Assembly (NCBI GenBank): GCA_003452965.1
Contig: DMMW01000048.1
Span: 15,946-58,396 of the forward strand
Direction of reading: 5' to 3'
Source: Elusimicrobiota bacterium
Lineage (GTDB): Bacteria; Elusimicrobiota; UBA8919
DNA length: 42,451 nt
Under the pieces are notes generated by a model. The model searched no databases, was not told the DNA's origin, and saw only the letters and a program-made list of their open reading frames with translations. Shown here one piece after another: positions 5,223 through 14,213 of the stretch. A program made the translations under genes and the position numbers. How positions within the stretch are numbered: the stretch's first letter is position 1; every line of letters begins with the position of its first letter.

Positions 5223-6827
5223 TTACAATTTAATAAAACTCCAGGGCAAAACTTTAGAACTTTCTATTTCCTTCAAATAGTCGTTTAATTCAATTTTATT
5301 TTCCTTAAAAGCATCCAGCCATTTCTGATATAAAAACTTTTCATTCCATTGGTCGAATTTGCAACCATTCTCAAAAGCGGTAAGCAGAACAGGATTCAGA
5401 TTTTTGTCGCCTCTTGCAAAAATCGCCTCAAGCATTGATATTTCAGGTTTATGAAATTTTACCGCAGTAGATAATTTTCTTTTTAGAAAATCCCTCTTTT
5501 CGGAAAAATAATTTAATCCAAAAAACTTTTCCCGCTCAAATACAGTGTGCGGTTTTGGGACAAAAGGAGAAATTGATATATTCAAATTTAATTGTGGGGT
5601 TTGTTTTTTTATGCTTCTAACTAATGAAACAATTCCTTCAATGTCTGCTTCTGTTTCAGTCGGCAGACCAATCATGAAATATAGTTTTATCAACCGCCAG
5701 CCAGATTTGAAAGAGTATCCCGCCGTTTCCAGTATCTCCGCATCAGTCAGGAATTTACCGATGTGTTTTCTAAGACGCTCTGTTCCAGCTTCGGGCGCAA
5801 AAGTTAAGGATGTTTTTTTAAATGTGCGTGTTTTTGTCGCTAAATCAACCGAAGACGGATGGCATCTCAAGGAAGGTAATGACACTGCAACCCTTTTTTT
5901 CAAACATATTCTCATTACAGAATCCATTAACTCGTTGATTTGCGGATAGTCCGCAGTGGATAGAGATAGAAGCGAAATTTCATCATATCCGGTTGATGCA
6001 ATGCCTTTTTCAATTATTTCTAATATTTTTTCTTTGCTTTTAATTCTCCGTGGATGATACAATTTTGATGCCTGGCAAAATGAGCAGCCCCTTGCGCAAC
6101 CCCGCATTATTTCAACACTGAGCCTGTTTTGGGTTGTATTCATAAACGGAACTACGGATTTTACAGGATATTCTGCTGTTTCTAAATCAACAATGTTTTT
6201 TTCTATTATCTTTTTTCCATCGTGATATAACGGCACATAAATAGAATCTATTTTAGAAAGCTCTTTTAATAATTCCTGTTTATTTTTAGTTTTTAATTTT
6301 AAATCTATAATTGTATTTATTATGTCTTCACCGTCACCTATAACAAATGCATCTATAAAATCAGATATCGGAAGTGGATTGACACAAGCAGGACCACCGG
6401 CAATTATTAAAGGATTTTTTTCATTTCTTTCGGTTGATTTTAACGGTATTTTTGACAAACTTAAGATATTCAATATGTTTGTATAACATAATTCGTGCTG
6501 AATATTAAAACCAATTATATCAAATTCATTCAATGGTGTTTTTGTTTCTATGGAAAATAAAGGCAAGTCATTTTTCTTTAAAATATCCTCCATGTCTTGC
6601 TCGGGTGAAAAAGCTCTTTCACAAAATACATCATCTCTTTTATTTAAAATGTTATATATTATTTGCAAACCAAGGTTGGACATCCCTATTTCGTAAATAT
6701 CGGGAAATGCTAAGCAAAATTTCAACAATTTTGAGTTTTCTATATTATTTTTGTATATAGAATTCCATTCTCTGCCGATATATTGGGTCGGTTTTTTTAT
6801 ATAAGATAAATATTTTTCAATGTCCAT
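5223..6827 (-). CDS. B12-binding-domain radical SAM protein (TIGR03960-like)
   Basis: 534 residues. An N-terminal B12-binding-like fold (about 30-180) includes FPDIYEIGMSNLGLQIIY, FNIQHELCYTNILNIL and AGGPACVNPLP. The radical SAM core follows with VEIMRGCARGCSFCQ, a C-x3-C-x2-C cluster (Cys244, Cys248, Cys251) that should hold the [4Fe-4S] cluster with S-adenosylmethionine. The later APEAGTERLR and MIGLPTETEADIEGI segments are typical of this subfamily. Members are often encoded with rod-shape genes, a DUF2344 partner and RNase G; only the rod part is present here, and the gene after it is thi4. The reaction is not established. It follows rodA by 94 bases that hold a repeat. Confidence 0.85.
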   Translation of the reverse strand: MDIEKYLSYIKKPTQYIGREWNSIYKNNIENSKLLKFCLAFPDIYEIGMSNLGLQIIYNILNKRDDVFCERAFSPEQDMEDILKKNDLPLFSIETKTPLNEFDIIGFNIQHELCYTNILNILSLSKIPLKSTERNEKNPLIIAGGPACVNPLPISDFIDAFVIGDGEDIINTIIDLKLKTKNKQELLKELSKIDSIYVPLYHDGKKIIEKNIVDLETAEYPVKSVVPFMNTTQNRLSVEIMRGCARGCSFCQASKLYHPRRIKSKEKILEIIEKGIASTGYDEISLLSLSTADYPQINELMDSVMRICLKKRVAVSLPSLRCHPSSVDLATKTRTFKKTSLTFAPEAGTERLRKHIGKFLTDAEILETAGYSFKSGWRLIKLYFMIGLPTETEADIEGIVSLVRSIKKQTPQLNLNISISPFVPKPHTVFEREKFFGLNYFSEKRDFLKRKLSTAVKFHKPEISMLEAIFARGDKNLNPVLLTAFENGCKFDQWNEKFLYQKWLDAFKENKIELNDYLKEIESSKVLPWSFIKL

Positions 6828-6833
6828 AAAATC

Positions 6834-6910
6834 AGGGGTTAGAGGTTAGGGATTAGCAAAAACAAAACTTATTACTATCCCCTATACGCTCACCTCTATA
6901 CGCTATCCTC
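6834..6910. repeat. heptamer-word inverted repeat between rodA and radical SAM gene
   Basis: One arm is AGGGGTTAGAGGTTAGGGATTAGC; the other is made of CTATCCC, CTATACG, CTCACCT, CTATACG and CTATCCT words. The arms are roughly complementary across an AT-rich loop. The same words occur at 15944-16036, 23921-23970 and 32431-32508. Confidence 0.6.
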
Positions 6911-6921
6911 TTATTTTGCTT

Positions 6922-8211
6922 CTAATAGGCGAATCTTCTTATGTGTATGTTTATTAGAATTCCGATTGCTATAAAATTAACTATGAGGGAACTGCCTCCA
7001 TATGAAAGAAACGGAAGGGGTACCCCTGCAACCGGCATTATTCCGGTAAGCATTCCAAGATTAAGAATTATATAAAATGAAAACATTATTACAATGCCTA
7101 CTGCGGTTAAGCTACCGAATTTGTCTGACGCATTCCTTGCAATTGTGATGCCGCGCCAGATCAATACAATATATAAACATATAACCAATATTGATACAAT
7201 TGCACCGCCTTCCTCCGCTATTACAGCAAAAATATAGTCTGTATGTTGGTCGGGGATGAAACCTAATTGGGTTTGAGTGCCCTGAAATAATCCTCGACCT
7301 GTGATTTTTCCGCTTCCTATTGCGATTCTTGATTGCAGAATATTATAGCCGCTTCCTAACGGATCAAGTGATGGATCCAAAAATACAATTATACGTTTTT
7401 TTTGATAATCTTTTAAATAACCGGAAATTGTCATAGCAGATATTAGCCCCAATAATATTATTAAAAATATTATTTTATATTCCTTTTTATTTATTTTATA
7501 ATGTATCGCTTTAATGAATAACAATATTCCTATAGAAATTAATATTACAGAGATGATATATATAAACTTGAAATTGTTAACTAAACTTGTGTCGGATATC
7601 TTTATAGTAAGAAATATTTCCAAAAATGGCAATCCTAATGTAATAATAAAGAATATTAGAACCAAGTTTATTGTTTTTTTCGATACCCCGCCTATGTAAA
7701 CCATCCCCAATAGTATCGGAATGAATACTATAGCTGAAGAAAAATCCGGTTCTAATAATATTAAACCTATATATAATATAGTTGCAAAAAAAGGAGTTAA
7801 CAACCTCGAGAATTTTTTCATGTGGTAGTAATTCTTATTGATATATTTTGCAATATATAATATTAATACTATTTTTACAATTTCTGAAGGTTGAAATGCA
7901 AATTTACCAAAATCAAACCATGATTTTGCGCCGCGCACTCTGATACCAAAAAATAGAACTGCCACTAATAAAATTAAGCCAAAAATATAAAAGTAATTTG
8001 TGTATTCGGAATATAACTCATATCTTATACTTATTATTATTAGCATTGCAGCTATGCCCAGACCTAATGCGGTAGATTGTTTTATTAAAAAGAACATGGG
8101 ATTACCGGTTCTTAATTGCGCCGAATATATGAATAGCAGTCCTATAAGAGTAATAAATATTACATCTATAAATATAATCCAATCAAATTTTCTAAATATT
8201 TCCGTCTTCAT
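6922..8211 (-). CDS. rodA: RodA, SEDS-family peptidoglycan glycosyltransferase
   Basis: 429 residues, polytopic membrane protein that polymerises lipid II for cell elongation together with PBP2. Seen are the FQPSEIVK motif (107-113), KKRIIVFLDPSLDPLGSGYN (271-290), GRGLFQGTQTQLGFIPDQHTDYIF with the conserved Asp325 of HTD, and PFLSYGGSS near the C-terminus. It is clearly longer than the usual 360-380 residues; the extra length lies at about 182-262, where three hydrophobic segments and a lysine-rich loop replace a shorter region. It lies downstream of mrdA with a 46-base gap. Confidence 0.93.
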   Translation of the reverse strand: MKTEIFRKFDWIIFIDVIFITLIGLLFIYSAQLRTGNPMFFLIKQSTALGLGIAAMLIIISIRYELYSEYTNYFYIFGLILLVAVLFFGIRVRGAKSWFDFGKFAFQPSEIVKIVLILYIAKYINKNYYHMKKFSRLLTPFFATILYIGLILLEPDFSSAIVFIPILLGMVYIGGVSKKTINLVLIFFIITLGLPFLEIFLTIKISDTSLVNNFKFIYIISVILISIGILLFIKAIHYKINKKEYKIIFLIILLGLISAMTISGYLKDYQKKRIIVFLDPSLDPLGSGYNILQSRIAIGSGKITGRGLFQGTQTQLGFIPDQHTDYIFAVIAEEGGAIVSILVICLYIVLIWRGITIARNASDKFGSLTAVGIVIMFSFYIILNLGMLTGIMPVAGVPLPFLSYGGSSLIVNFIAIGILINIHIRRFAY

Positions 8212-8257
8212 AATAAAACACTATAACCCTAATAACGCAATTACTCGCCACTATTAT

Positions 8258-10078
8258 TTATTCTAGTTCTTCTTCAATCTTTTCATTCACAACCGTTGTT
8301 TCCGGATGTTTGTCAAAAATGTCAGCCAACATTTTACCAGTTATAGGTGCTGCAACCGTGCTTCCTGAACCGCCATGCTCAATGAATACAACCAATGCTA
8401 TTTTCGGTTTTTCAACTGGTGCATAACAAACAAACCAAGAATGATTTTCTCCTTGAGGATTTTGAGCGGTACCGGTTTTTCCCGCAATTGATAAACCTTT
8501 GATACGGGCATTTTTGCCGGTACCATAATGTATAGCACCAATTAAACCTTGTTTCACAAGATTATAATTAGATGTATTAATATCCAGCTTATTTGTTATT
8601 TGAGGATTTTTTTCGTATACAGTCTCACCTTTGATGTTTATTATTTTTTTAACTATAAAAGGTCTAAATAGAATACCATTATTTGCGACTGCACAAACGT
8701 ATTGGGCAATCTGCATAGGTGTTGTCCAAATATATCCCTGCCCAATAGACATGTTTACGGTATCCCCGTCATACCAGTCCTGATTAAGTTTGTTCTTTTT
8801 CCATGTTTTGTCCGGTATAAGCCCTTTTTCTTCAGACGGCAGATCAATACCTGTTTTTTTACCAAAACCGAATCTTTCAGCCCAATCTTTGAGTTTGGTG
8901 GGACCCAATTTCATGCTAAATTCATAAAAAAACACATCACAGGAATACGCTAAGGCTCCTATAATGTCAGTATTTCCATGCCCGTTCTTTGCCCAACATT
9001 TAACTCTTTTTTTATATTTCCCAAGTTCAATAAAACCTGGACAATTTATAATTGTTTCAGAATTTATTACTCCGTTTTCAAGTCCGGCAAATGCCGTTAC
9101 CATTTTATAGACAGAAGCCGGCGGGTATTGGCATTGTAATGCACGGTTAAGAAGCGGTTTTTTGTTGGATTTTAAATATGAACTAATTTGCCCTTGTCTT
9201 GATTTTGAAATAAAAGCGTTCGGTTCGAAACTCGGAGAAGAGTATAATCCTAAAATACCACCCGTGTAAGGATCAATTGCTATCGCCACTCCTGTACGAC
9301 CTTCCATGTTTTTTGCAAGTGCATTCTGTATTTTTTTATCAATTGTTAATACTATTGAATTCCCGTCTATCGCACTAACCGTTTCCAGTATTCTTTTTTG
9401 TATTCCATGGGCGTTAACTTCAACTTGACTTCCACCATCAACACCCCTCAATATTTCATCATATTCTCTTTCAATTCCATCTTTTCCTATTAAATCGCCA
9501 GATTTCATATTTGGGAATCGCGTCAGCTCTTCAAGTGATACTTCCCTTACATAACCTGTTATATGAGCTGCGACATTTCCCCATTTGTAAACGCGTACAG
9601 GTTCTATTCTGACGACTACCCCGGGAAGCTGTGGTATTTTTTCAGCTATTCGTAACGCCCGATTTTTGGATATATCTTCGGCTATTTTTATTAGTGAAAA
9701 ATTTTTGCCGGTACTTAAATTTATTTTATTGAGAAGTGTTTCTGTAGGAATTGAAAGATGTTTTGAAACATTTGTAATCACATTTCCGACTTCCGTGTCC
9801 GTAAGTGTCTGTCTTGAAAATAAGACTGTGAATGAAGGTTTATTATTAACAATTGTATCCATATTTTTGTCATATATTATTCCCCTGGAAGCAGGTTGTG
9901 GATAAATTATTATTCTGTTTGTTTCGGATAGTGTTCTATATTGGTCTCCTTTGATTATCTGAAACATTATTATTCTGCTTAGAATGAATCCTAAAAAAAC
10001 AAATATTATAAACCGTAAAAAATCCAAACGGGAAAAAAATGATTCTACGGTATGACTTAAATTTTCACCATGCCACAT
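8258..10078 (-). CDS. mrdA: penicillin-binding protein 2, elongasome transpeptidase
   Basis: 606 residues. There is a single N-terminal membrane anchor (about 22-42), then a dimerisation domain with IIYPQPASRGIIYDKN and VRVYKWGNVAAHITGYV. The transpeptidase domain carries SVYK (Ser322 nucleophile, Lys325), SCD (379-381) and KTGT (534-537). It cross-links peptidoglycan in the inner-membrane elongation complex with RodA, MreB, MreC and MreD, all encoded beside it. Length is normal for PBP2. A 191-base gap with repeats separates it from mreD. Confidence 0.95.
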   Translation of the reverse strand: MWHGENLSHTVESFFSRLDFLRFIIFVFLGFILSRIIMFQIIKGDQYRTLSETNRIIIYPQPASRGIIYDKNMDTIVNNKPSFTVLFSRQTLTDTEVGNVITNVSKHLSIPTETLLNKINLSTGKNFSLIKIAEDISKNRALRIAEKIPQLPGVVVRIEPVRVYKWGNVAAHITGYVREVSLEELTRFPNMKSGDLIGKDGIEREYDEILRGVDGGSQVEVNAHGIQKRILETVSAIDGNSIVLTIDKKIQNALAKNMEGRTGVAIAIDPYTGGILGLYSSPSFEPNAFISKSRQGQISSYLKSNKKPLLNRALQCQYPPASVYKMVTAFAGLENGVINSETIINCPGFIELGKYKKRVKCWAKNGHGNTDIIGALAYSCDVFFYEFSMKLGPTKLKDWAERFGFGKKTGIDLPSEEKGLIPDKTWKKNKLNQDWYDGDTVNMSIGQGYIWTTPMQIAQYVCAVANNGILFRPFIVKKIINIKGETVYEKNPQITNKLDINTSNYNLVKQGLIGAIHYGTGKNARIKGLSIAGKTGTAQNPQGENHSWFVCYAPVEKPKIALVVFIEHGGSGSTVAAPITGKMLADIFDKHPETTVVNEKIEEELE

Positions 10079-10079
10079 A

Positions 10080-10264
10080 AAAAAATCAAGTTAAAGGTTA
10101 AAATTAAAAGTTATAATTTTTTATTTCATATTTTTCCGCCACTGAGACTTTCTTGTCCACCAAAGATTCCCTGTCCGCCAAAGTTGTAGTGGCGGAAGTG
10201 GTGGAGGCGGATCCGCTAATGAAGTAGTGGCGGAAACTTTTTACTTTCTACCTTTAACTTGCCT
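10080..10264. repeat. long copy of TTCCGCCACT repeat (copy 2) with AAGTTAAAAG flanks
   Basis: The core 10134-10235 (TTCCGCC...GGCGGAA) is a near duplicate of 1716-1818. On the plus strand it is flanked on the left by AAGTTAAAGGTTAAAATTAAAAG (10088-10110) and on the right by ACTTTTTACTTTCTACC...AACTTGCC (10236-10264). The flanks are roughly inverted, so the core appears nested inside another AT-rich inverted repeat. The right end starts with GGCAAG on the minus strand, six bases after the mreD stop. Confidence 0.85.
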
Positions 10265-10269
10265 CATTA

Positions 10270-10746
10270 CTAGCGTTCTACGGTTAGTTTCTCAAACCAT
10301 AGTAACCACCATTTTTTAAAGATTGTAAAAAACAAAGGGACAAATATTACAAATATAAATTCCCAACCAATACCAAGTATACCTTTATTACCTGTAAATA
10401 TCATTTCTAATATAATACTTATTAATTTGCTGAAAATGACACCGATAAAGACAATAATAATTTGGGCAAGCGGATTTTCCTCATCAATTCTTCCCGGAAG
10501 ACGACCTGTAACATATCCGACGACAGCATATGAAAAACTTAATACTCCAAAGGTTGATGATGCGAATATACCGTCAGTTAGTCCTAAGAAAAAACCGATT
10601 GTACTACCTGTTGCTGAACCCCTGTATAAACCGATAAATATGATAAATATTAATCCCAATAATGAAGTGTTTGAAAATAATATTCCTGAAAATATTATTA
10701 CAGATATGGAAACAAAATAGAAAAATATTTTTTTCATATTATTCAA
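10270..10746 (-). CDS. mreD: rod shape-determining membrane protein MreD
   Basis: 158 residues with about five hydrophobic helices and almost no soluble domain, the usual size and profile of MreD. It contains SATGSTIGFFLGLTDGIFAS and YVTGRLPGRIDEENP, typical of the family. Its start overlaps the end of mreC by 8 bases, so translation is likely coupled. It serves as an inner-membrane member of the elongation complex. Confidence 0.88.
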   Translation of the reverse strand: MNNMKKIFFYFVSISVIIFSGILFSNTSLLGLIFIIFIGLYRGSATGSTIGFFLGLTDGIFASSTFGVLSFSYAVVGYVTGRLPGRIDEENPLAQIIIVFIGVIFSKLISIILEMIFTGNKGILGIGWEFIFVIFVPLFFTIFKKWWLLWFEKLTVER

Positions 10747-11539
10747 TAAAAACGTCCGTAAGTTGAAATGCAGGAATTGTAGGTTTTACTTGCGCTGATT
10801 TAAAAGGCAAATGACCGCTTTGTGATATTGATACGATTATTCCAATAGGTATTCCGGAAGGAAATATATCTGAAGCCGACGAGGATACAACTTCATCACC
10901 TATTTTTATTTCAGCATCGATTGGTATCCATGCCATTTCAAGTTCGTTTGTTTCATTACCTAAAATAATCCCGTCAACACCGGCCGGTATTATTCTGCCG
11001 GGAATCTTTGATATGCGATTAGTAATCAGTAATACCTGTGAAGTATTTTTACTTACGTCAATTAATTGTCCGATTATACCAAAATGGTTTTTATAATAAC
11101 CATATACTGCCCTGTTTTCTTTTAAGTTATCATCTATGCCTTTATCAATTATTAACGACTTATAATATTGTTGTGAAGGTTTTGCAATTATCCGTGCAAT
11201 GTTTATTTTTCTTTTTAGATTCTTCTTATAATTTAATATTTCTGTTAATCGCTTATTTTCAACCTCAAGTATTTTTAATTTGAGCAAATCGGTTAAGAGT
11301 TGTTTATTTTCATTTTTTAAATCTAATATTTGTTGATGAGCATCAACGAGTTCTTTAATGTTATTACCGAATCTGTTAACTGAGAATATAGCAGAATCTA
11401 TTTTTGAGTATGGTGAAATAATTACATAAAACAAAAAATCCCTTGCCGCTTTTATTGAGGGATTTACGTTGAAACTTAGAATTAGTATTGATATTATGAG
11501 ATAAAACGAAAGTAAGATTGTAGGATTTTTTTTATACAC
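10739..11539 (-). CDS. mreC: rod shape-determining protein MreC
   Basis: 266 residues. There is one N-terminal membrane helix (about 7-25), then a coiled coil (about 60-105, rich in K/E/L/N), then the beta-rich C-terminal domain with IIAKPSQQYYKSLIIDKG, VLLITNRISKIPGRI and DEVVSSSASDIFPSGIPIGII. This is the standard MreC layout. It is a periplasm-facing scaffold linking MreB to PBP2. It follows mreB by 15 bases and overlaps mreD. Confidence 0.93.
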   Translation of the reverse strand: MYKKNPTILLSFYLIISILILSFNVNPSIKAARDFLFYVIISPYSKIDSAIFSVNRFGNNIKELVDAHQQILDLKNENKQLLTDLLKLKILEVENKRLTEILNYKKNLKRKINIARIIAKPSQQYYKSLIIDKGIDDNLKENRAVYGYYKNHFGIIGQLIDVSKNTSQVLLITNRISKIPGRIIPAGVDGIILGNETNELEMAWIPIDAEIKIGDEVVSSSASDIFPSGIPIGIIVSISQSGHLPFKSAQVKPTIPAFQLTDVFIE

Positions 11540-11554
11540 GAAATTCGTTTGATA

Positions 11555-12583
11555 TTATTCCAGACGTTTACGTGCTTTTCTTATGTTTTCAAGTTCTTCC
11601 AAATATCTACCGGTTCCTAAAACTACGCAGGTTGTAGGATCTTGTGCTAAGTATACGGGAAGATGAGTCTCCCGCGAGATTAAATCAGTCATACCGCGAA
11701 TTAAGGAACCCCCGCCAGCCATAACAATTCCCCTGTCAACCAATTCCGCTGCGATTTCAGCCGGCGTTATTTCAAGAACGCCTTTAACCATTTCAACTAT
11801 AGAAGTTACAGTATCGACTAATGCAGTCCTAATCTCTTTACTTGAAATGTTTATCGTTCTCGGAAGACCTTGCGCCAAATCCAGACCTTTAACGTCTAAA
11901 GATTCTTCTTTTTGCAAAGTGAACACCGAACCAATTTTTATTTTTATTTCCTCTGCTGTTCTATAACCGATTGCAAGATTATGATTTTTTTTGAAATGAG
12001 TTACTATCGCCTCGTCCATTTCATCACCCGCAATTGGAATTGATTTGGATATAACCATTCCACCCAATGATATCACGGCAGCTTCTGTCGTGCCACCACC
12101 GATATCTATAATCATATTACCGGTCGGCTCATGTATGGGAAGACCCGCACCTATTGCCGCCGCCATGGGTTCTTCAATTAAATAGACTTCCCTGGCGCCT
12201 GCCTGTTCCGCTGCTTCCCTTACCGCTCTTCGCTCAACTTCAGTAATTCCGGATGGAATGCCAATAACGATTCTAGGATGAAGAAGCGTCTTGCGAGTAT
12301 GAACTTTTTTTATGAAATACCGAATCATTTTTTCGGTAATATCAAAATCTGCAATTACACCGTTTCTTAATGGCCTAATTGCCTCTATTGACGCCGGTGT
12401 TTTGCCAACCATTCTCTTGGCTTCTTCTCCGATCGCTTTTATTTCCTGAGTATCTTTATCATACGCAACAACTGAAGGTTCCCTTAAAACAATGCCTTGC
12501 CCTTTTACATAAACAAGAGTTGTAGCGGTACCAAGGTCAATACCCATGTCATTGGAAAACAACGAAAATAAGAAATCGAACAT
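11555..12583 (-). CDS. mreB: rod shape-determining protein MreB (bacterial actin)
   Basis: 342 residues; actin-fold ATPase forming membrane-bound filaments that guide wall synthesis. Seen are the phosphate-1 motif DMGIDLGTATTLVYVKG, the connect-1 region AIRPLRNGVIADFD, RIVIGIPSGITEVERRAV, phosphate-2 NMIIDIGGGTTEAAVISLGG and the adenosine motif GIVMAGGGSLIRGM. The short amphipathic N-terminus MFDFLFSLFS may be the membrane anchor. It lies only 59 bases downstream of rplQ on the same strand, so it may be fed by ribosomal-operon transcription. Confidence 0.97.
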   Translation of the reverse strand: MFDFLFSLFSNDMGIDLGTATTLVYVKGQGIVLREPSVVAYDKDTQEIKAIGEEAKRMVGKTPASIEAIRPLRNGVIADFDITEKMIRYFIKKVHTRKTLLHPRIVIGIPSGITEVERRAVREAAEQAGAREVYLIEEPMAAAIGAGLPIHEPTGNMIIDIGGGTTEAAVISLGGMVISKSIPIAGDEMDEAIVTHFKKNHNLAIGYRTAEEIKIKIGSVFTLQKEESLDVKGLDLAQGLPRTINISSKEIRTALVDTVTSIVEMVKGVLEITPAEIAAELVDRGIVMAGGGSLIRGMTDLISRETHLPVYLAQDPTTCVVLGTGRYLEELENIRKARKRLE

Positions 12584-12642
12584 ATTTAACTCAGTATTTA
12601 AATGGTTTTGACAGAATTATTATTTCTCGATGATGTTTTATC

Positions 12643-12993
12643 TTATTCCACAAATTTTACAATTGCCATTTCACTGCCATCAGAAATGCGGCGACCCAAT
12701 TTATAAATACGTGTGTATCCCCCGGGCCTGTCTTTGAATCTATCTGATAACGGACCAAACAATTTGGATATCGCTAAAGAAGATTTTATGTCTTTTAAAA
12801 CCATTCGCCTGCTAGATAAATCGCCCCTTTTAGCTTTAGTAATGATTTTTGAAACATATTTTACCAATTCTTTTGCTTTCGGCAAAGTAGTTTTTATGGA
12901 TTCATTTTCAATTAACGATGTTGATAAACTCCTTAATGTCGAAAAACGATGTTGAGTTTCCCTTCCTAATTTCCGGTTTTTACTGTATTTCAT
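12643..12993 (-). CDS. rplQ: 50S ribosomal protein L17 (bL17)
   Basis: 116 residues with the family N-terminus MKYSKNRKLGRETQHRFSTL, the middle TLPKAKELVKYVSKIITKAK, and the C-terminal PGGYTRIYKLGRRISDGSEMA. L17 binds 23S rRNA near the exit-tunnel side. It closes the alpha-operon unit, 18 bases downstream of rpoA, and is followed by mreB. Confidence 0.97.
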   Translation of the reverse strand: MKYSKNRKLGRETQHRFSTLRSLSTSLIENESIKTTLPKAKELVKYVSKIITKAKRGDLSSRRMVLKDIKSSLAISKLFGPLSDRFKDRPGGYTRIYKLGRRISDGSEMAIVKFVE

Positions 12994-13011
12994 TATTTAC
13001 TCCACTGATTA

Positions 13012-13968
13012 TTAAGCAGTCTCTTTGAGTGTTACACCCAGTTCCTTAAGTTTCATTTCTATTTCTTCTAAAGATTTTCTTCCAAAATTTTTATATGCAA
13101 GGAGTTCTTCCCTGGATTTTTTTGTTAACTCGCCTATTTTTTTAATCTTTGCTATCTTAAGACAATTTGATGCTCTGATAGAAAGCTCTATGATTTCAAC
13201 CGACTGTTCTAAAATACTGGAAGGTGCTTTATCATCCGACTTTTCGACTTCTTTTTCCTTACTTTCAGTTATTTCTTCTTCAAAATTAATAAAAATATTT
13301 ACAGAATCTTTTAAGAGTTTTGCTGAATAAGCAACCGCGTCTTCGGGATTTATTGAACCGTCTGTCCATACTTCAAGTATTAAACGATCATAATCTGTTT
13401 CCTGCCCGACACGTGTGTTTTCAACTTCGTAATATACTTTCCTTACGGGCGTGAAAACAGCGTCTACCAGTATCGTACCGGCAGATTGTGCTGCTTTTTT
13501 ATTTTTTTCACTCGGGGAATATCCTCTGCCTCTGGTAATATCTATCTCCATTTCAAGTGAACCGCCAGATTCAAGCGTCGCTATAATCTGATCTTTATTA
13601 ATTACATCAACGTTAGCATTCGATTCAATGGCTGACGCTTTTACTTCACCACCTTTTGAGACAGATATTTTCAATGTCTCTATTCCATCACTATACATTT
13701 TAAACCTAACTTTTTTTAGGTTTAACACCATACCCATTACATCTTCAACAACTCCTGGTAGGGTTGCGAATTCGTGGGTTGCCCCTTTAATTCTTACGCC
13801 TATAATAGCGGCACCCTCAAGCGAAGATAAAAGTATCCGACGAAGTGAGTTCCCTATAGTGTGTCCATACCCTCGCTCAAATGGTTCTATAACAAACTTA
13901 CCGTACGTCATGTCAGAAGATACACTTTTGTCAATCTTCTGTGGTCCTACTATGTCGGGAAGTCGCAT
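13012..13968 (-). CDS. rpoA: DNA-directed RNA polymerase alpha subunit
   Basis: 318 residues. The N-terminal assembly domain has FVIEPFERGYGHTIGNSLRRILLSS and EDVMGMVLNLK, then RGRGYSP and DRLILEVWTDGSINPEDA. A charged linker (about 229-247) leads to the C-terminal DNA- and activator-binding domain with ELSIRASNCLKIAKIKKIGEL and FGRKSLEEIEMKL. Both domains are complete and length is normal. The start has GGAGG 8 bases upstream. The leader (13969-14213) carries repeats and a small hairpin. Confidence 0.97.
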   Translation of the reverse strand: MRLPDIVGPQKIDKSVSSDMTYGKFVIEPFERGYGHTIGNSLRRILLSSLEGAAIIGVRIKGATHEFATLPGVVEDVMGMVLNLKKVRFKMYSDGIETLKISVSKGGEVKASAIESNANVDVINKDQIIATLESGGSLEMEIDITRGRGYSPSEKNKKAAQSAGTILVDAVFTPVRKVYYEVENTRVGQETDYDRLILEVWTDGSINPEDAVAYSAKLLKDSVNIFINFEEEITESKEKEVEKSDDKAPSSILEQSVEIIELSIRASNCLKIAKIKKIGELTKKSREELLAYKNFGRKSLEEIEMKLKELGVTLKETA

Positions 13969-13994
13969 TTATATAACCTCCAAATTAATTTATT

Positions 13995-14172
13995 ATTGTT
14001 GAAAAACCCAACAATCACTAATTACGCTGATTAGCCCCGATTGAAAATGTAGAAATATAATGTTTATTAATTTCTGCGCCCACCACTTCCGCCACTAATC
14101 CGCCAGCTGGCGGAATCGGCGGATAAGGAATCAATAACGGATAAATAATCGTATTTATAAATCTGTGTAATC
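13995..14172. repeat. rpoA leader: hairpin, TTCCGCC-type repeat and ATCTGTGTAATC word
   Basis: The rpsD-rpoA gap holds three things. A 7-bp hairpin ATTGTTG...CAACAAT lies at 13995-14015, close to the rpoA Shine-Dalgarno. A short TTCCGCCACT repeat version (14081-14123) contains the palindrome CCGCCAGCTGGCGG. One ATCTGTGTAATC word is at 14161-14172. No promoter stood out. Confidence 0.6.
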
Positions 14173-14213
14173 AAGAACATCAATGATTTTTCTAATGCTC
14201 TTTACAATAATTT

